From NCBI GenBank assembly GCA_963971405.1, contig OZ020490.1:16021464-16085463 (forward strand): a stretch of DNA of 64,000 bases. The letters are read 5' to 3'. Below the pieces are notes generated by a model. It was not told the origin of the DNA, did no database searches, and worked only from the letters and a program-made list of their open reading frames with translations. Shown piece after piece: positions 26,801 to 35,283 of this stretch; positions within the stretch are counted from its first letter, which is position 1, and each line of letters begins with the position of its first letter. A program made the position numbers and the translations under genes. This DNA is from Psococerastis gibbosa (lineage: Eukaryota > Arthropoda > Insecta > Psocodea > Psocidae).

Positions 26801-29800
26801 ATTTGTTTTTCATTTGGCGCAGTTTATTTTTTTGCATGTTTTACTTACATGTAATTTGACCACCTTGGCCATCTCCGCCTACGTTTTATGGGTTCCGACC
26901 TCAGCTTTTGATTAGGCGCTATCAATTCTATTTTATTATCTTTGGGGCAAACGTAGAGGGAAAATGTCAAATATTGCCATATTACTTCCAAGCTCACTTA
27001 GACAGAGTAGACCTGGCAGACGACGAAATTTAGCCACTCTGTTAGACGGGGACCACTTGACAAACTGCCCCCAGCTCCAGAACATCACCACTGCAGGCAG
27101 ATACTGGGAGGCTCGGCGGCCCAACAGCCAAGGACGGGCATGGAAGAAAAGTGATAGAGCCGCCAAACATTATATGGTACAGTCGGCGTTTCATGGAGCT
27201 TAAATTACTAGAAGATCCACTACCAGTCCTCATGCGTAGATCTGCGATGGCCCTGTTTTTTATTACTATACCGAAGAATATCTTTCAACTTTCTCTAAAG
27301 GTCTAAACCGACATTATTGTACTCTATAAGAAAGCACAGAAGGGCCAATGACGCTTTCCCTGTCATAAAGATGACTCAATGGGCAACAGCTGGTTGATTA
27401 CGTCACAATTTCTATCCCTAAACGATTTCCTACTTACATTTCCGCACCCAATGCCCGTAACTTGGCTAATTTTGGTCAGATTACCATGAGTATTGGATTA
27501 AGCCAAAGTTTTTATGAAAGTTAAATACCTAGTTACATATGCTACATACGACAAGATTAAGTTTCCATTTCGCAAGATTCTCGCACAGATTTATGATTAT
27601 CCCAACTCAAAATATTCAGCAAATGGCACTGTGTCTATAGCCTAACCTAACAGTTCAGGTACCCACTGTATGCGGTTTTTCCGTTACCAATGAAGGCAAG
27701 GTTCCCATTGGGGTTGAGTGGACCCAGGAGGATAATTTTTCTTCTCATCTCTCTACCTTCCCCTGCGTAGTCCAGATTTATTACTTTAGAAAAACAGATT
27801 TTACAGAATGGTCGTAAATCATACGGGTTAATAGTCAGTAGTAGTTAGTTTTTAGAAAGTTTGCAGTCCTCAGGCGCTTATTCCACCTACGTCAATAGTC
27901 AATAGTAAATGTGGTATTGACGTGGCAGCAGACATTTTTAGACTGTCTTTAATGTCTGCTACCACATTTACTACTGATTATTGACGTAGGTGGAATAAGC
28001 GCCTTACTAATTTTTCATAAGCAGATGGCTGATGTGAAACGAGGAATTACTCAACTTAGTCGAATTTGCTTAAGTCTGTTTTGTCTACCAACTGATTGGA
28101 AATCACTGTTTAATATAAAAATTAATAATATTAATTTTATTCTATGTATATTACAGTAGTATGTACTATCGGACAATTAATATTACAGATAACGAAATAC
28201 TATGTTTATTCCTCGGTGTTTACTAGTCGAACCTCAACTGTAATGTAAAGTGGGTTGATACTGTGTTTTCGAAACCAGTTGGTTTAATCAATGATTATTT
28301 GTTAATTAATACTGTGTGTTTTAAGGAGAAAATGATTAGAACTGGAATCAAAATTAAACAGCAAATTGGCCAGTGTAGAAAATATGAAAATAAGATAGCA
28401 TTGGAACCCAACGACACATTAAAAGCAAGACGAATCCCCTGTCCCCACACAATCTAATAGCCTCCAGAACTTTTGTGGTGTACAATATTGCGTTTCTATA
28501 GCAACGAAACCCGCCCAGGCTAGAATACGGGCGAAAGCAGTCCGATACGGTCGCCTAGCAACGGTCGACATTGCCTAGGCAACCACCCATAGTAAAATAT
28601 TTCCTGGCGCGCCTGCTGTTATTAAAAGCAACTTGGGTAAAATCAATACTTGCCGGGTAAGCCGGGTCAACAATTTAGCAACATAACAAACTTTCTACGT
28701 TACTGCCTGGCATACAGTATCTTAAGGTGCCCATTCCATTGACCGGCTAGGGCTATTTCCAAAACGATGACGTGGTAGCAGACACTCAAGACTTAGGTGG
28801 CGTTTCCACCGACCTCGCATTGCAGAATTGACGGAAATGTTTATTTTCTTCTATGCCATAGTTGAAATTTATCAATGATCATACAATAAAATCACAAACA
28901 AACAAACTAAAATTAAAAAATGGCTTCATGGGATATGTTAATTACAAACATTTTAATAGATTTCTATAAAAAGAAAAACAAACATTTCCGTCAATGTCAC
29001 TTGCAATCTGCAATGCGAGGTCGGTGGAGACGATACCTAAGTCTTGAGTGTCTGCTACCACGTCACCGTTTTGGAAATAGCCCTAGCCGGTCAATGGAAT
29101 GGGCGCCTTACTGCCTTGATGATTAACATTATTAAATTTTGCTGGTTTTCGAAAGTTAACTATTGTTCTTGTATTTGAAGGTAGCACATGTGCTAAAATT
29201 TATGGTTTTTCATTTTCACTCTTAACGCGTTATATCTGGATGGTCCATCGCGGAAGATGCTCTTCTTTCTGAATGCTGATATGACATGGTAGAGGCTAAT
29301 GTCATTTCGGTGTCTCGTGGTGTGACCGTGTGTTTCACCAAAGCTAAGGCGACCATTCCACCGACCGGCTAGGGCTATTTACAAAAACGGTGACGTGGTA
29401 GCAGACATTCAAGACTTAGGTGGCGTTTCCACCTACCTCGCATTGCAGAATGCAAATGACATTGACGGAAATTTGAATTTTTCTTTTTATAGAAATCTAT
29501 TAAAATGTTTGTACTGAACATATCCCATGACGCCATTTCTTAATTTTAGTTTGTTTGTTTGTGATGTTACTGTATGATCATTGATCAATTTTAACTATGG
29601 TATAGAGGAAAATAAACATTTCCATCAATTCTGCAATGCGAGGTCGGTGGAAACCCCGCCTAAGTCTTGAATGTCTGCTACCACGTCACCGTTTTTGTAA
29701 ATAACCCTAGCCGGTCGGTGGAATGGGCGCCTTATGAACGACCTTAAGTAGCTTGGAAGTAAACCTTTCATAATCTCGTGCATGAACACCAAGGTGTCAC

Positions 29801-32800
29801 AACCGAATTTAGAAAAACAGGCCTTGGCGGGATTCGAACCCACCATCTTGTGTCACAACTGACAGTCATACGGGGTGTCATAGGGTATTTACAGTAGGTT
29901 TCGTTCGTCCCAATATATTCACAAACACAACATTCAGTATAAAAATTTCCACGTTACTGTACTGTAAATCTGTTTTGAGGATTATGAAGGGGGTCTTATA
30001 TAGGTCCACGAAACTTATGTAGATAAAAGTTATAAAAAGGATAAAAAGTACATGAACTTTGTGACTTACTGTCACTCATGGTTTTAATATATTAAATATT
30101 AAAATTATTTTAGTCGTTTTACGTTCTAATTATGATTATAATTTTATTTTTTAGTAATTATAAAATATACGACCGGTTTCGGCCCACGCCATTATCAAGA
30201 GGAAGAAAATGAATTAAACAAAAGAGAAAAAACAAGTTCGGAAAAATTAGGTACAAGCTCAGCTTTTTTATTATTGGATCCTCAGTATGCGCTCAATTGG
30301 TGGTCAAAACTACCCGTGTACGCCAAACATTTGATGGGGGTAAATATCCCCCAAAACGGGGGGTGAGATCAGTTTTAACTCGGTACTCAACAGCAAAAAA
30401 TATGTGATACAAAAAGATTGCCAATACAATTATGAGATGAGATGTGCTAAGTTATTGATTGTTATAAGATGTTTTTATGAGCCTATGGTGCCTAGTTGCT
30501 TGTCTTGTTTATGAAAACTTGAAAAACTTGCATCGGTATTATGAGTGTCGGGCAAGGATGCGTCGCCGCCGGGAAAGGGGAGGGAGGGGTAGTCAGTCTG
30601 CTTTTATGATATTTTATTGTAGGGAGATTTAATCTATCTATTGTGACGGCGACCAATGTTCGACTTCCGGAAAATTTCTTCATAACTTTTCATTTCATGA
30701 CCGCCTGAGCCTAGGCCACCCCACGTTCACAATGTTATACATAATAAATAAGGACTTTTTTTGTTCTATTACTAAGCCAACCTAGCGGAGTTAGGGCTAT
30801 AAAGCCCTCTCTTACACTCAACTAAGAAAGCCCGGGACCGCCTGCTTTACATGCCCTCCGAAGCATGGCCAGAAAATGTAGGAAGTGTAGGACTCGAACC
30901 AACAACCTTTCGGGTGAAAGTCAGAGTCCGTACCACTACTCTACATGTCCCGACATAATACGTATAGTACATACATACGTCTCTCCTCGGCCGAGCAATG
31001 CTGTGATCGCTCCATATCTTCAGAAGTACACAGTTTTAACTTATTAACAGCAGAATAGGGAAAAATGTATCGTGTCATAGCTCAAATAAACCAAAAAAAT
31101 CTCACGCGTTCTTATTATTTTTGACAGCCCAAATTCCAACTGTCTTCAATTTTTAAAGAAGTAAGCATTGCTTATAACTGATGGTAACAGTAATGAAGTA
31201 CCTCTAGGTAGTGGTGGTCATGTCCAAGTTTGGTGCCATTATCTCAAATAATTCCGGAGAAAATAGTGAAAAGCTCCGCGTTCTTATTATTTTTTCCATG
31301 ACTATGTATGTATTGTATATCGATATCAGGAAACACTGTACTTCTACTGAAATTTTGATGAAACATGGCACTACATTTATCATACCCATGTCTTGATCAA
31401 GTCCGTTAATCAGCTAGATCCACCATTTTGTTTCAAGATGGCGGCCAATCAAAAACTTAAAAAATCTTTTCTCAGTTAGGCCCGATCCGATGACTGATGC
31501 TTAACATTTAAGTGACGCTTATCATGTTATTATTATTTTTTGTTATTGTTGAATCAGCTAACATAATTAGCCTATGTGAGACGATTCAGTAATAATAACA
31601 ATAACAAGAAAAATTGGTGCCCCCTTGTTTTAGCCCAAACTCATATATACTCGTTTTGAAGGTAATTGCATTTGCAATCTTTTTGTATGATATTTTTTTG
31701 CCGCAAACTACCCTGCTAACAATTAATCGAATTTTACCTTAAATATCTATTGTAGAGTTAACAAAAATATAACATCCCTTAGAAGAAATACCGTACTGCT
31801 CAATGCTCATACCATAACTAATCCCGATTGGAACCCGTTTTCGAATGTTTCCTCTCCAACCGTTTTTCGCCAAAATCAAGTTCGATAATTGATACCAATC
31901 GCATTTATATTATGCGGGTACACATCATAATATAAAAATTTATTTTGAATTGTGTAAATTATTTTTTCCCTCAGTGCTAAATTAAAATCATGCTGGAGCT
32001 GTTCCTATTCAAATTTTATCTAAACAATAAATGAAGAAAGCGCTAGAATATAGGCGGGCCAATCAGGTAAATCAGCAGGGAAGGCACGACAGAACATTTT
32101 TTTAGTCATGAATATTTTTTATAGAAAAAAAATCCTCTATGGAGGCAATAATATCTTATTAAAGTTCAAAGGAATGCGCAAGTTTATCCCATGTAAACTA
32201 ATAATTAGAAAATTATAAAGAGAAAACTTACCAGCGATGGCGCTAGGCCCAGGTTCCCTTGTTTGTTCCGAATAGGGTTCGTCAGGTGCATATTCAGTTC
32301 CAGTATCATCGTCAGTGTTCCCCATGTACGAAATATCGTCGGTACTTTCATCAAAATCGTCTTTTAAGTCCTGCAATGAATGATTCCGATATTGTCAAAA
32401 TCATACTGAGCTTAAATTAATATTGTAATGGCTGTGGTGAAGCATGAAATGAACAGTAACTATTGTTCAAGAATGGCAGAGTAAGAAGTACACAGAAAAA
32501 ATACATATCTTGTATAAATATGCTCTTATTGTCTTATACACACATTCTTCATGTCTAAGGCGCGGTTTCCATCGACCTGCAAGTGCAAAATAAACATGGT
32601 AGCAGATATCATTAATAAAAGCGGGCTTTCCACCGACCTCTCATTGCAGAATGCAAATGACATTGATGGAAATTTTTGTTTTACTCTATGCCATAGTTAA
32701 AATTGATCAACGACCATAGAGTAAAATCACAAACAAACAAACTAAAATTAAAAAATGGCGTCATGGGATATGTTAAGTACAAACATTTTAATAGATTACT

Positions 32801-35283
32801 ATAAAAAGAAAAATTTTAATTTCCATAAATTCCAATAAAACAAAAATTTCCGTCAATGTCATTTGCATTCTGCAATGAGAGGTCGGTGGAAACCCCGCAT
32901 TTATTAATGATATCTGCTACCACGTCACCGTATGTGTATTTTGCACTTGCAGGTCGGTGGAAACCGGGCCTTAGGACAAAGATTTGACTGAGCTGTGGTT
33001 GTGGACGAAGAAGACAGACGGACAGGCTCAAATTATGAATAAAAAATGAATGATTGAATGAAAAACGACTTTATTGATAATGAACAAATGGCGAACAATA
33101 AGACTATAAAGTCTTGTTTTCATGATAACCCTAAAAAAACTAAAACATTGTATTATTGATGAATGGTTAAAATTAAATAGAGAAGAAGAAGAAAGAGAGG
33201 AAGAGTGAAAAAAAGAAGGATAAAATATCTACCCGGGGGGGGGGGGGGGGGGAACCATTGTCATCACCATTACAGGACCGGAGAGTCTCAAGCGTTATCT
33301 AAGATATATTGTTTAATTGTTTTCTTAAAGCTACCGAGTGAAATAGCTGTCCTGACCTCCAATGGTAGGCGGTTATAAAGAAAATTATATAAATAATCAG
33401 AAACATGAACAGGAGGCCCACTAGACCGATGAAATATAACTTATTCTGTGGTTAAATATGTAAGCAAAACAGTTTTTGAGCAGAATCAAAGCCGCTAATA
33501 TTGCCTATTTCCAAATAAGGAGCCTAATTACATCCTGGCTTATATCAAGAGCAACTATGATAAGACTCTACAAAACGCTCACTAGGCCGGTCTTACTCTA
33601 CGGTGGGGAAGCCTGGGTGGTGAAAAGAAAGGACAGCCAGATGTTGGAAGTCTTTGAAAGGAGGATCCTCAGACGAGTCTTCGGAGGGATTATAGAGAAA
33701 GGGCAATGGCGAATAAGAACTAACGAAGAACTTCGAACTCTCTTTAACTCGCCGAGCGTGACCGAGGAACCAAGAGCACGAAGACTCCAATGCACCGGTC
33801 ACCTTTCAACGATGCCACCGACCAGGGCCGCGGCTAGGGTGTAGCAAGCCCAACCAGCAGGCAACCGACCACAGGGGGCGACCTAGGAAGAGATGGTCGG
33901 ACCAGCTCTCCGAGGATCTGAGAGCCTACAGCATCCATTTCGACGCATGGAGGGAATTGGCGGCGAATCGCGCGCTTTGGAGGGGCTTGGTGCGACAGGC
34001 GAGAGGTCCTCACGGGCCGATGGAGCCACCTTGAGTAAGTAAGTAAAACAATTTTGAGTAGCACATTCCATCTTACATGTTCTTCATTACGACATGGTTG
34101 CAAAAGACCCTAAATGGTAAAGAGTAGTCTAATAATTCTGCAGCAGCAGCAGGGGCCTGGAGATGCTATAGTTGCAGTACTGTATAGTCCTATAAAATAC
34201 TATGCTACAGAAGTACAAACTAAGAACTAAGCTGGACGGCTGACATTCTACGCCCAACAACTTGGTCAAGAAGGATACTTAGGACCGTACGAAATTTCAC
34301 GTTGACAGCGGACAGGCAGAAGAGACCAACAGGCGGAGATGGACTGATCCGACATTCAATTGTTACCTGCAGAAAACGATTTTGGTTTTCATGTGAAGCG
34401 CCCTATTCCCCCGACTTTCCAAAAAAAAATCGCAATAACGTCATCTCTTTTTGTTTTACACTATTTGGTACTTGTTGGTCTCTTTGACACTCGTGGTTCT
34501 ATAATTTGTATTTTCTACCTCTATGCCAAAGATTGATAACAGTATATACAAAAAAATTTGTGTGGAGAGGGGGTTGGATGGTTAGCTATGCTAGTATTCA
34601 GGCAATCCAGTCTTGTAGGTCTTGCACTCTTGTTGATGACCTCAGCCCGAGCACTGGTTCAGGAATAATGCTACTTACCGCTAGCTAATCAGTAGCTAGT
34701 TGCTATATCCTACGATTTTAGACAAATCCTTATTAATAAGATTGCATGACGTACGTGTTTATGGAAAACTCACCAAATCGCCTTCAGCTTTAACAGATGT
34801 ACTCTTGGAGTCGTCTTCTAAGCATCCGTCATCTTTATCCCGACAAGATGTTATCTGCAACGATTTCGCCTCTTCGACACCGTCCTTCTTAGGTGCAACA
34901 TCCTCCATTTCACCTGCCCATGGTTTGGCACCGGACAGCCCGCGTATCTGTAGGCTTTCCGCCGACTTGAGCAGACTGTCCAACTGCTCTTGACTAACAT
35001 TTACTTCGCCTTTGTACATAAATTCTACTAAAGCCTTCATCTCCCAAAACGCAACATCTTTCATGAAGATTATGGGATGTTGGCATGGGTTATTCACTAG
35101 TAAATCCTCAAAGTACACACTACATGCTGACAACACTATTTTATGGCATTTAAGATACTGTTTTTCACACGCTAAAGTTACATCAACAAAATGTTCACTG
35201 GTTAGTAGCTTAGGGAAAGCGGTCTGTAAGTTCGTCTTGTACGAGTTCCATCGTACGCAGAAGCGCTGAGGTGAATCCATGAC
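11679..35283 (-). CDS. BTB-domain transcription factor with alternative pipsqueak-type HTH C-termini
   Basis: Shared exons 35280-34774 (residues 1-169) and 32370-32232 (170-216) end in phase 1. Isoform A continues to the terminal exon 22246-21888 (334 residues in all). Isoform B continues through 17516-17320, 14462-14263 and 11817-11679 (393 residues). All junctions keep frame, with good GT/AG sites. Residues about 8-110 form a BTB/POZ domain (FCVRWNSY, DVTLACE, HKIVLSACS, VEFMYKGEVNVSQEQL), the dimerisation module of lola, bab, ttk and mamo relatives. Each isoform has a different psq-like helix-turn-helix. Expected role: nuclear, sequence-specific DNA binding; promoter or 5' UTR exons lie upstream of 35283. 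The closest named gene cannot be decided by eye. The three inner introns host many transposons. Confidence 0.88.
12745..12990 (-). repeat. Dispersed repeat with hammerhead-like core, copy 1
   Basis: The - strand holds ctgaagatgtcgatcgcagt followed by tgttgacgaaacg, shared with copies at 51560-51690 and 54320-54600. Unexpectedly coding-like frames across it (PLKMSIAVVDETFG) are a by-product of this conserved core. Confidence 0.65.
13540..14040. repeat. Degraded dispersed repeat with GACA tract
   Basis: Contains caagatttcatcagaatcga, a (gaca)n tract at 13889-13920, and the end ctttccttatactacgtata. That end recurs at 25200-25250. Weaker relatives (aaaatcatatctcggg) occur at 18135-18160 and 38395-38415. 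Probably an old mobile element; the open frame at 13740-14009 on the - strand is not convincing as a gene. Confidence 0.6.
14263..14462 (-). CDS. BTB gene alternative exon 4B: pipsqueak-like HTH, isoform B
   Basis: Acceptor ccaattttacag, donor TATCAG/gtatgt, phase 0 in and 2 out. It encodes a Ser/Thr-rich start, then RKDVFNRIRRSEAELGKAAE and MVRGGMTFQTASDTFNIPIS, a pipsqueak-like HTH at residues about 317-347. The HTH is finished by the next exon. An in-frame ATG upstream of the acceptor is intronic. Confidence 0.85.
14658..15055 (+). pseudogene. LINE reverse transcriptase C-terminal fragment
   Basis: QQLHVAEMRILRYKLTDRRR, RRLAWFGHTLRREDGNLLQR and GPRPIGRPRM, then further remains of the tail past a stop. 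A conserved ORF2 tail, just outside BTB exon 4B. Confidence 0.7.
15814..15858. repeat. Perfect 18 bp hairpin
   Basis: atttatctgcgcaagaac and its exact complement are separated by nine bases (cccaatgga). It is too short for a MITE and could be a transcribed hairpin or a remnant. Confidence 0.7.
16617..16904. mobile_element. MITE family D, copy 1
   Basis: About 285 bp with inverted ends ggtattgtcatccgccatgt and atatggcggatgacaatacc. The interior matches copy 2 at 20815-21094 almost base for base. Confidence 0.8.
16911..17294. mobile_element. Foldback MITE, family A, copy 1
   Basis: GGCGCC...GGCGCC ends flanked by TAA on both sides (16908-16910, 17295-17297). Inverted arms of about 140 bp carry ttccaccgaccggctagggc and ggtagcagacattcaagac. 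It ends 22 bp from the 5' splice site of BTB exon 3B (which reads leftwards). The three-base TWA duplication suggests a PIF/Harbinger-type mobiliser. Confidence 0.82.
17320..17516 (-). CDS. BTB gene alternative exon 3B (isoform B linker)
   Basis: Acceptor tttttattgttgcag, donor CCTAAG/gtttgt. It joins the shared exon 2 in phase 1 (split Asp codon) and leaves in phase 0. It encodes 65 residues rich in Ser and Thr (RRLTSPSTSIDNLSEH, TTVTITKVSG) with no recognised domain. Support comes from phase agreement at both ends and from continuity into exon 4B. A MITE ends 22 bp past its donor. Confidence 0.75.
17660..17981. mobile_element. Foldback MITE, family B2, carrying a nested MITE
   Basis: Outer arms GGCGTGTATTCCACTGGTCA and its complement, with ttttcccgtcatttacgatt and its complement inside. 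A second, complete foldback element (17778-17916) lies within it. Confidence 0.75.
17778..17916. mobile_element. Foldback MITE, family B3, nested
   Basis: 139 bp, almost a perfect palindrome, with arms containing caacgtcaatagtgatatta and tgacgtggtagcagacattt. Flanked by TTA on both sides (17775-17777, 17917-17919). Confidence 0.85.
18470..18625. repeat. Dispersed repeat family C, copy 2
   Basis: Shares aagacttcgatattttttgc, gttggcttatggttaacggg and ccagttaatatatttct with the other two copies. Preceded at 18340-18420 by a related ctggagaccgttatcaatat stretch, also seen at 21178-21215 and 52140-52190. Confidence 0.65.
18653..18810 (-). CDS. Candidate third alternative terminal exon of the BTB gene
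   Basis: An acceptor (ccgtttagtcattttag) is followed by an open frame in the same phase 1 as exons 3A and 3B. It encodes 52 residues (AEVGRYAQPDMLTSTIGEVV, RREKPLPVLSPTSSVDRRAT) to a stop at 18653-18655. The composition looks coding-like, but no domain is recognised and no good donor is present, so it would have to be terminal. A chance open frame of this length is quite possible. Confidence 0.3.
20370..20545. repeat. AT-rich tandem repeat
   Basis: About six imperfect units of the type aataataaataaataatcata(g), 18-28 bp each, in the BTB intron. It looks like a simple satellite. Confidence 0.85.
20815..21094. mobile_element. MITE family D, copy 2
   Basis: Same orientation and interior as 16617-16904 (tcctatatggtaagtattgt, ctaattggtagcacgttttt). 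The high similarity means both moved recently. Confidence 0.8.
21170..21375. repeat. Dispersed repeat family C, copy 3
   Basis: Contains both the gactgttatcaatatggc part and the cttactgttaacgggagccc part, so the two belong to one longer repeat. It follows family D MITE copy 2 by about 75 bp. Confidence 0.65.
21888..22246 (-). CDS. BTB gene alternative terminal exon 3A: pipsqueak HTH, isoform A
   Basis: The acceptor is tttctttttgttgcag. Two nt complete a split Glu codon, then 118 codons and a stop at 21888-21890. Residues about 275-314 of the isoform (ALEKIEQGLSVYRASIEFGV then PRKTLRNWMKKY) match the pipsqueak helix-turn-helix pattern, with a basic region before it (RNPRRSCYKQY). The protein ends soon after the HTH in a basic tail (KQHRIKKGD). 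Confidence 0.87.
23060..23270. repeat. Degraded dispersed repeat (also about 35430-35560 and 55320-55475)
   Basis: Common words are aaatgttcctctgcattttg or a close variant, ggccgacactaacac or ccggtaataacacc, and ttggccacagt. The three copies differ a lot, so the family is old. Confidence 0.5.
24070..24195 (-). CDS. Candidate cassette exon in the BTB gene, or first exon of a nested gene
   Basis: 126 nt lie between a strong acceptor (tttttttttcatttcag) and donor (CCCAG/gtaaac). Read in phase 1, as the BTB gene requires, it is open for 42 codons and leaves in phase 1, so it could be included between shared exon 2 and exon 3A without a frameshift. Another frame begins ATG at 24183 and looks like a signal peptide (MEILVIISWLVGLW), but that frame meets early stops if joined to exons 3A or 3B. 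No domain is recognised in either reading. Confidence 0.35.
24631..25033. mobile_element. MITE family F in the BTB intron
   Basis: 403 bp; ends agcagccctattattgcgat and aatcgccttaatagggctgc, both followed inside by gggatta, then accggggtt or accctggtgt. A lone right end of the same family lies at about 15893-15951, and a short piece at about 7165-7195. Confidence 0.75.
25285..25410 (+). mobile_element. tRNA-derived SINE, 5'-truncated copy
   Basis: Only the body and tail are present (gtcatgcttcggaggacagg, ctccgctaggttgacttagt). The tRNA-like head is missing. Confidence 0.65.
25580..25885 (+). pseudogene. LINE reverse transcriptase C-terminal fragment
   Basis: KKARVRRLGYVAHMPDDRAV, TPQGRRVGRLRL, a stop, then a tail with LRELGVRDWHQRALDRAEWR, in the BTB intron. 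A different subfamily from the others. Confidence 0.65.
27873..28003. mobile_element. Foldback MITE, family B3, in BTB intron
   Basis: 131 bp palindrome with arms GGCGCTTATTCCACCTACGT and complement and the same gtagcagacatttttagac centre as 17778-17916. Right flank TTA; the left flank reads TCA. Confidence 0.8.
28726..29107. mobile_element. Foldback MITE, family A, copy 2
   Basis: Same arms and interior as copy 1 (about 95 percent by eye), in opposite orientation of the central part. Flanks TAA and TTA. It lies in the large BTB intron. Confidence 0.8.
29348..29731. mobile_element. Foldback MITE, family A, copy 3
   Basis: 384 bp, nearly identical in layout to copy 1, only 240 bp from copy 2 and in the other orientation. 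Its right end cuts a SINE/LINE fragment at 29735. Confidence 0.8.
29735..29880 (-). mobile_element. tRNA-like SINE head joined to a LINE ORF2 fragment
   Basis: On the - strand a B-box-like GGTTCGAATCC (29840-29830) follows gtcagttgtgacacaagatgg and is itself followed by coding-like sequence (TLVFMHEIMKGLLPSYLRSF) matching [19 protein letters not shown] of the LINE at 39785-44937. A MITE cuts it at 29731. Confidence 0.55.
30130..30230 (-). repeat. Repeat fragment with cttgataatgg...ccgaaaccggtcg motif
   Basis: The - strand reads cttgataatggcgtgggcc then gaaaccggtcgtatatttta, the same plan as the loop of 51055-51168. Confidence 0.5.
30755..30952 (-). mobile_element. tRNA-derived SINE, second copy
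   Basis: Same family as 6495-6705 in reverse; B box complement at 30890-30900 and A box complement near 30933-30943. The body differs by small changes (cccgggaccgcctgctttac is shared). Confidence 0.8.
30970..31312 (+). mobile_element. Truncated end of the same Tc1-like family
   Basis: It matches the right end of the 43086-44453 element (about 44135-44453) along its length, including tcgctccatatcttcagaag and the terminal cgcgttcttattatttttt. Only one end is present, so it is a fragment. An open frame at 31211-31396 is chance within it. Confidence 0.7.
31524..31612. repeat. Imperfect AT-rich inverted repeat
   Basis: ttattattattttttgttat then tgttgaatc is opposed by gattcagtaataataacaat then aacaag. 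Downstream of the Tc1-like fragment, in the BTB intron. Confidence 0.5.
32232..32370 (-). CDS. BTB gene shared exon 2: acidic linker
   Basis: 139 nt; acceptor attcattgcag, donor GCTG/gtaagt, phase 0 in and 1 out. It encodes a strongly acidic, disordered stretch (DLKDDFDESTDD, DDDTGTEYAPDE). Such linkers separate BTB from DNA-binding parts in this family. Its phase 1 end is the branching point for the alternative 3' exons. Confidence 0.87.
32559..32970. mobile_element. Foldback MITE, family A variant with an extra outer arm
   Basis: Outer arms (cgacctgcaagtgcaaaat, gtagcagatatcattaataaa) enclose a family A core (cgacctctcattgcagaatg). It looks like two generations of the same terminal signature stacked on each other. 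Confidence 0.75.
33265..33420 (-). pseudogene. LINE ORF2 C-terminal fragment
   Basis: The - strand reads FLYNRLPLEVRTAISLGSFK then KTIKQYIL, the WN.LP.E.R...S..SFK..L end typical of Jockey- and CR1-like ORF2. Confidence 0.5.
33476..34036 (+). pseudogene. LINE reverse transcriptase C-terminal fragment
   Basis: MIRLYKTLTRPVLLYGGEAW, MLEVFERRILRRVFGGIIEK and LQCTGHLSTMP are followed, after a frameshift near 33840, by RPRKRWSDQL and LWRGLVRQARG. It covers the last 180 or so codons of ORF2. Confidence 0.75.
34774..35283 (-). CDS. BTB gene shared exon 1: BTB/POZ domain
   Basis: The ATG is at 35280-35278, three bases after an acceptor (tttaatttcag), so a 5' untranslated exon must lie upstream. 169 codons end at GAT TTG/gtgagt, phase 0. 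The BTB fold residues are intact, including the LSAC and YKGEV motifs and the L..LL..AE.L end. A linker rich in Asp, Glu, Lys and Ser follows, with a VKAE motif that could be a SUMO site (inference). Confidence 0.92.

Larger units (their letters stand above)
22247..32231. other. Ten-kilobase BTB intron
   Basis: Filled with MITEs, SINEs, LINE tails and simple repeats listed separately, plus the candidate exon 24070-24195. A relatively GC-rich block at about 26940-27205 is open on both strands (SRPGRRRNLATLLDGDHLTN on +), but I recognise nothing in it. A poly-C run lies at 23639-23653. Confidence 0.55.
32971..34773. other. BTB intron 1, right part
   Basis: Holds a poly-G run (33235-33252) and two LINE tails (33265-33420, 33476-34036). 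From 34040 to 34770 nothing recognisable. Confidence 0.5.
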
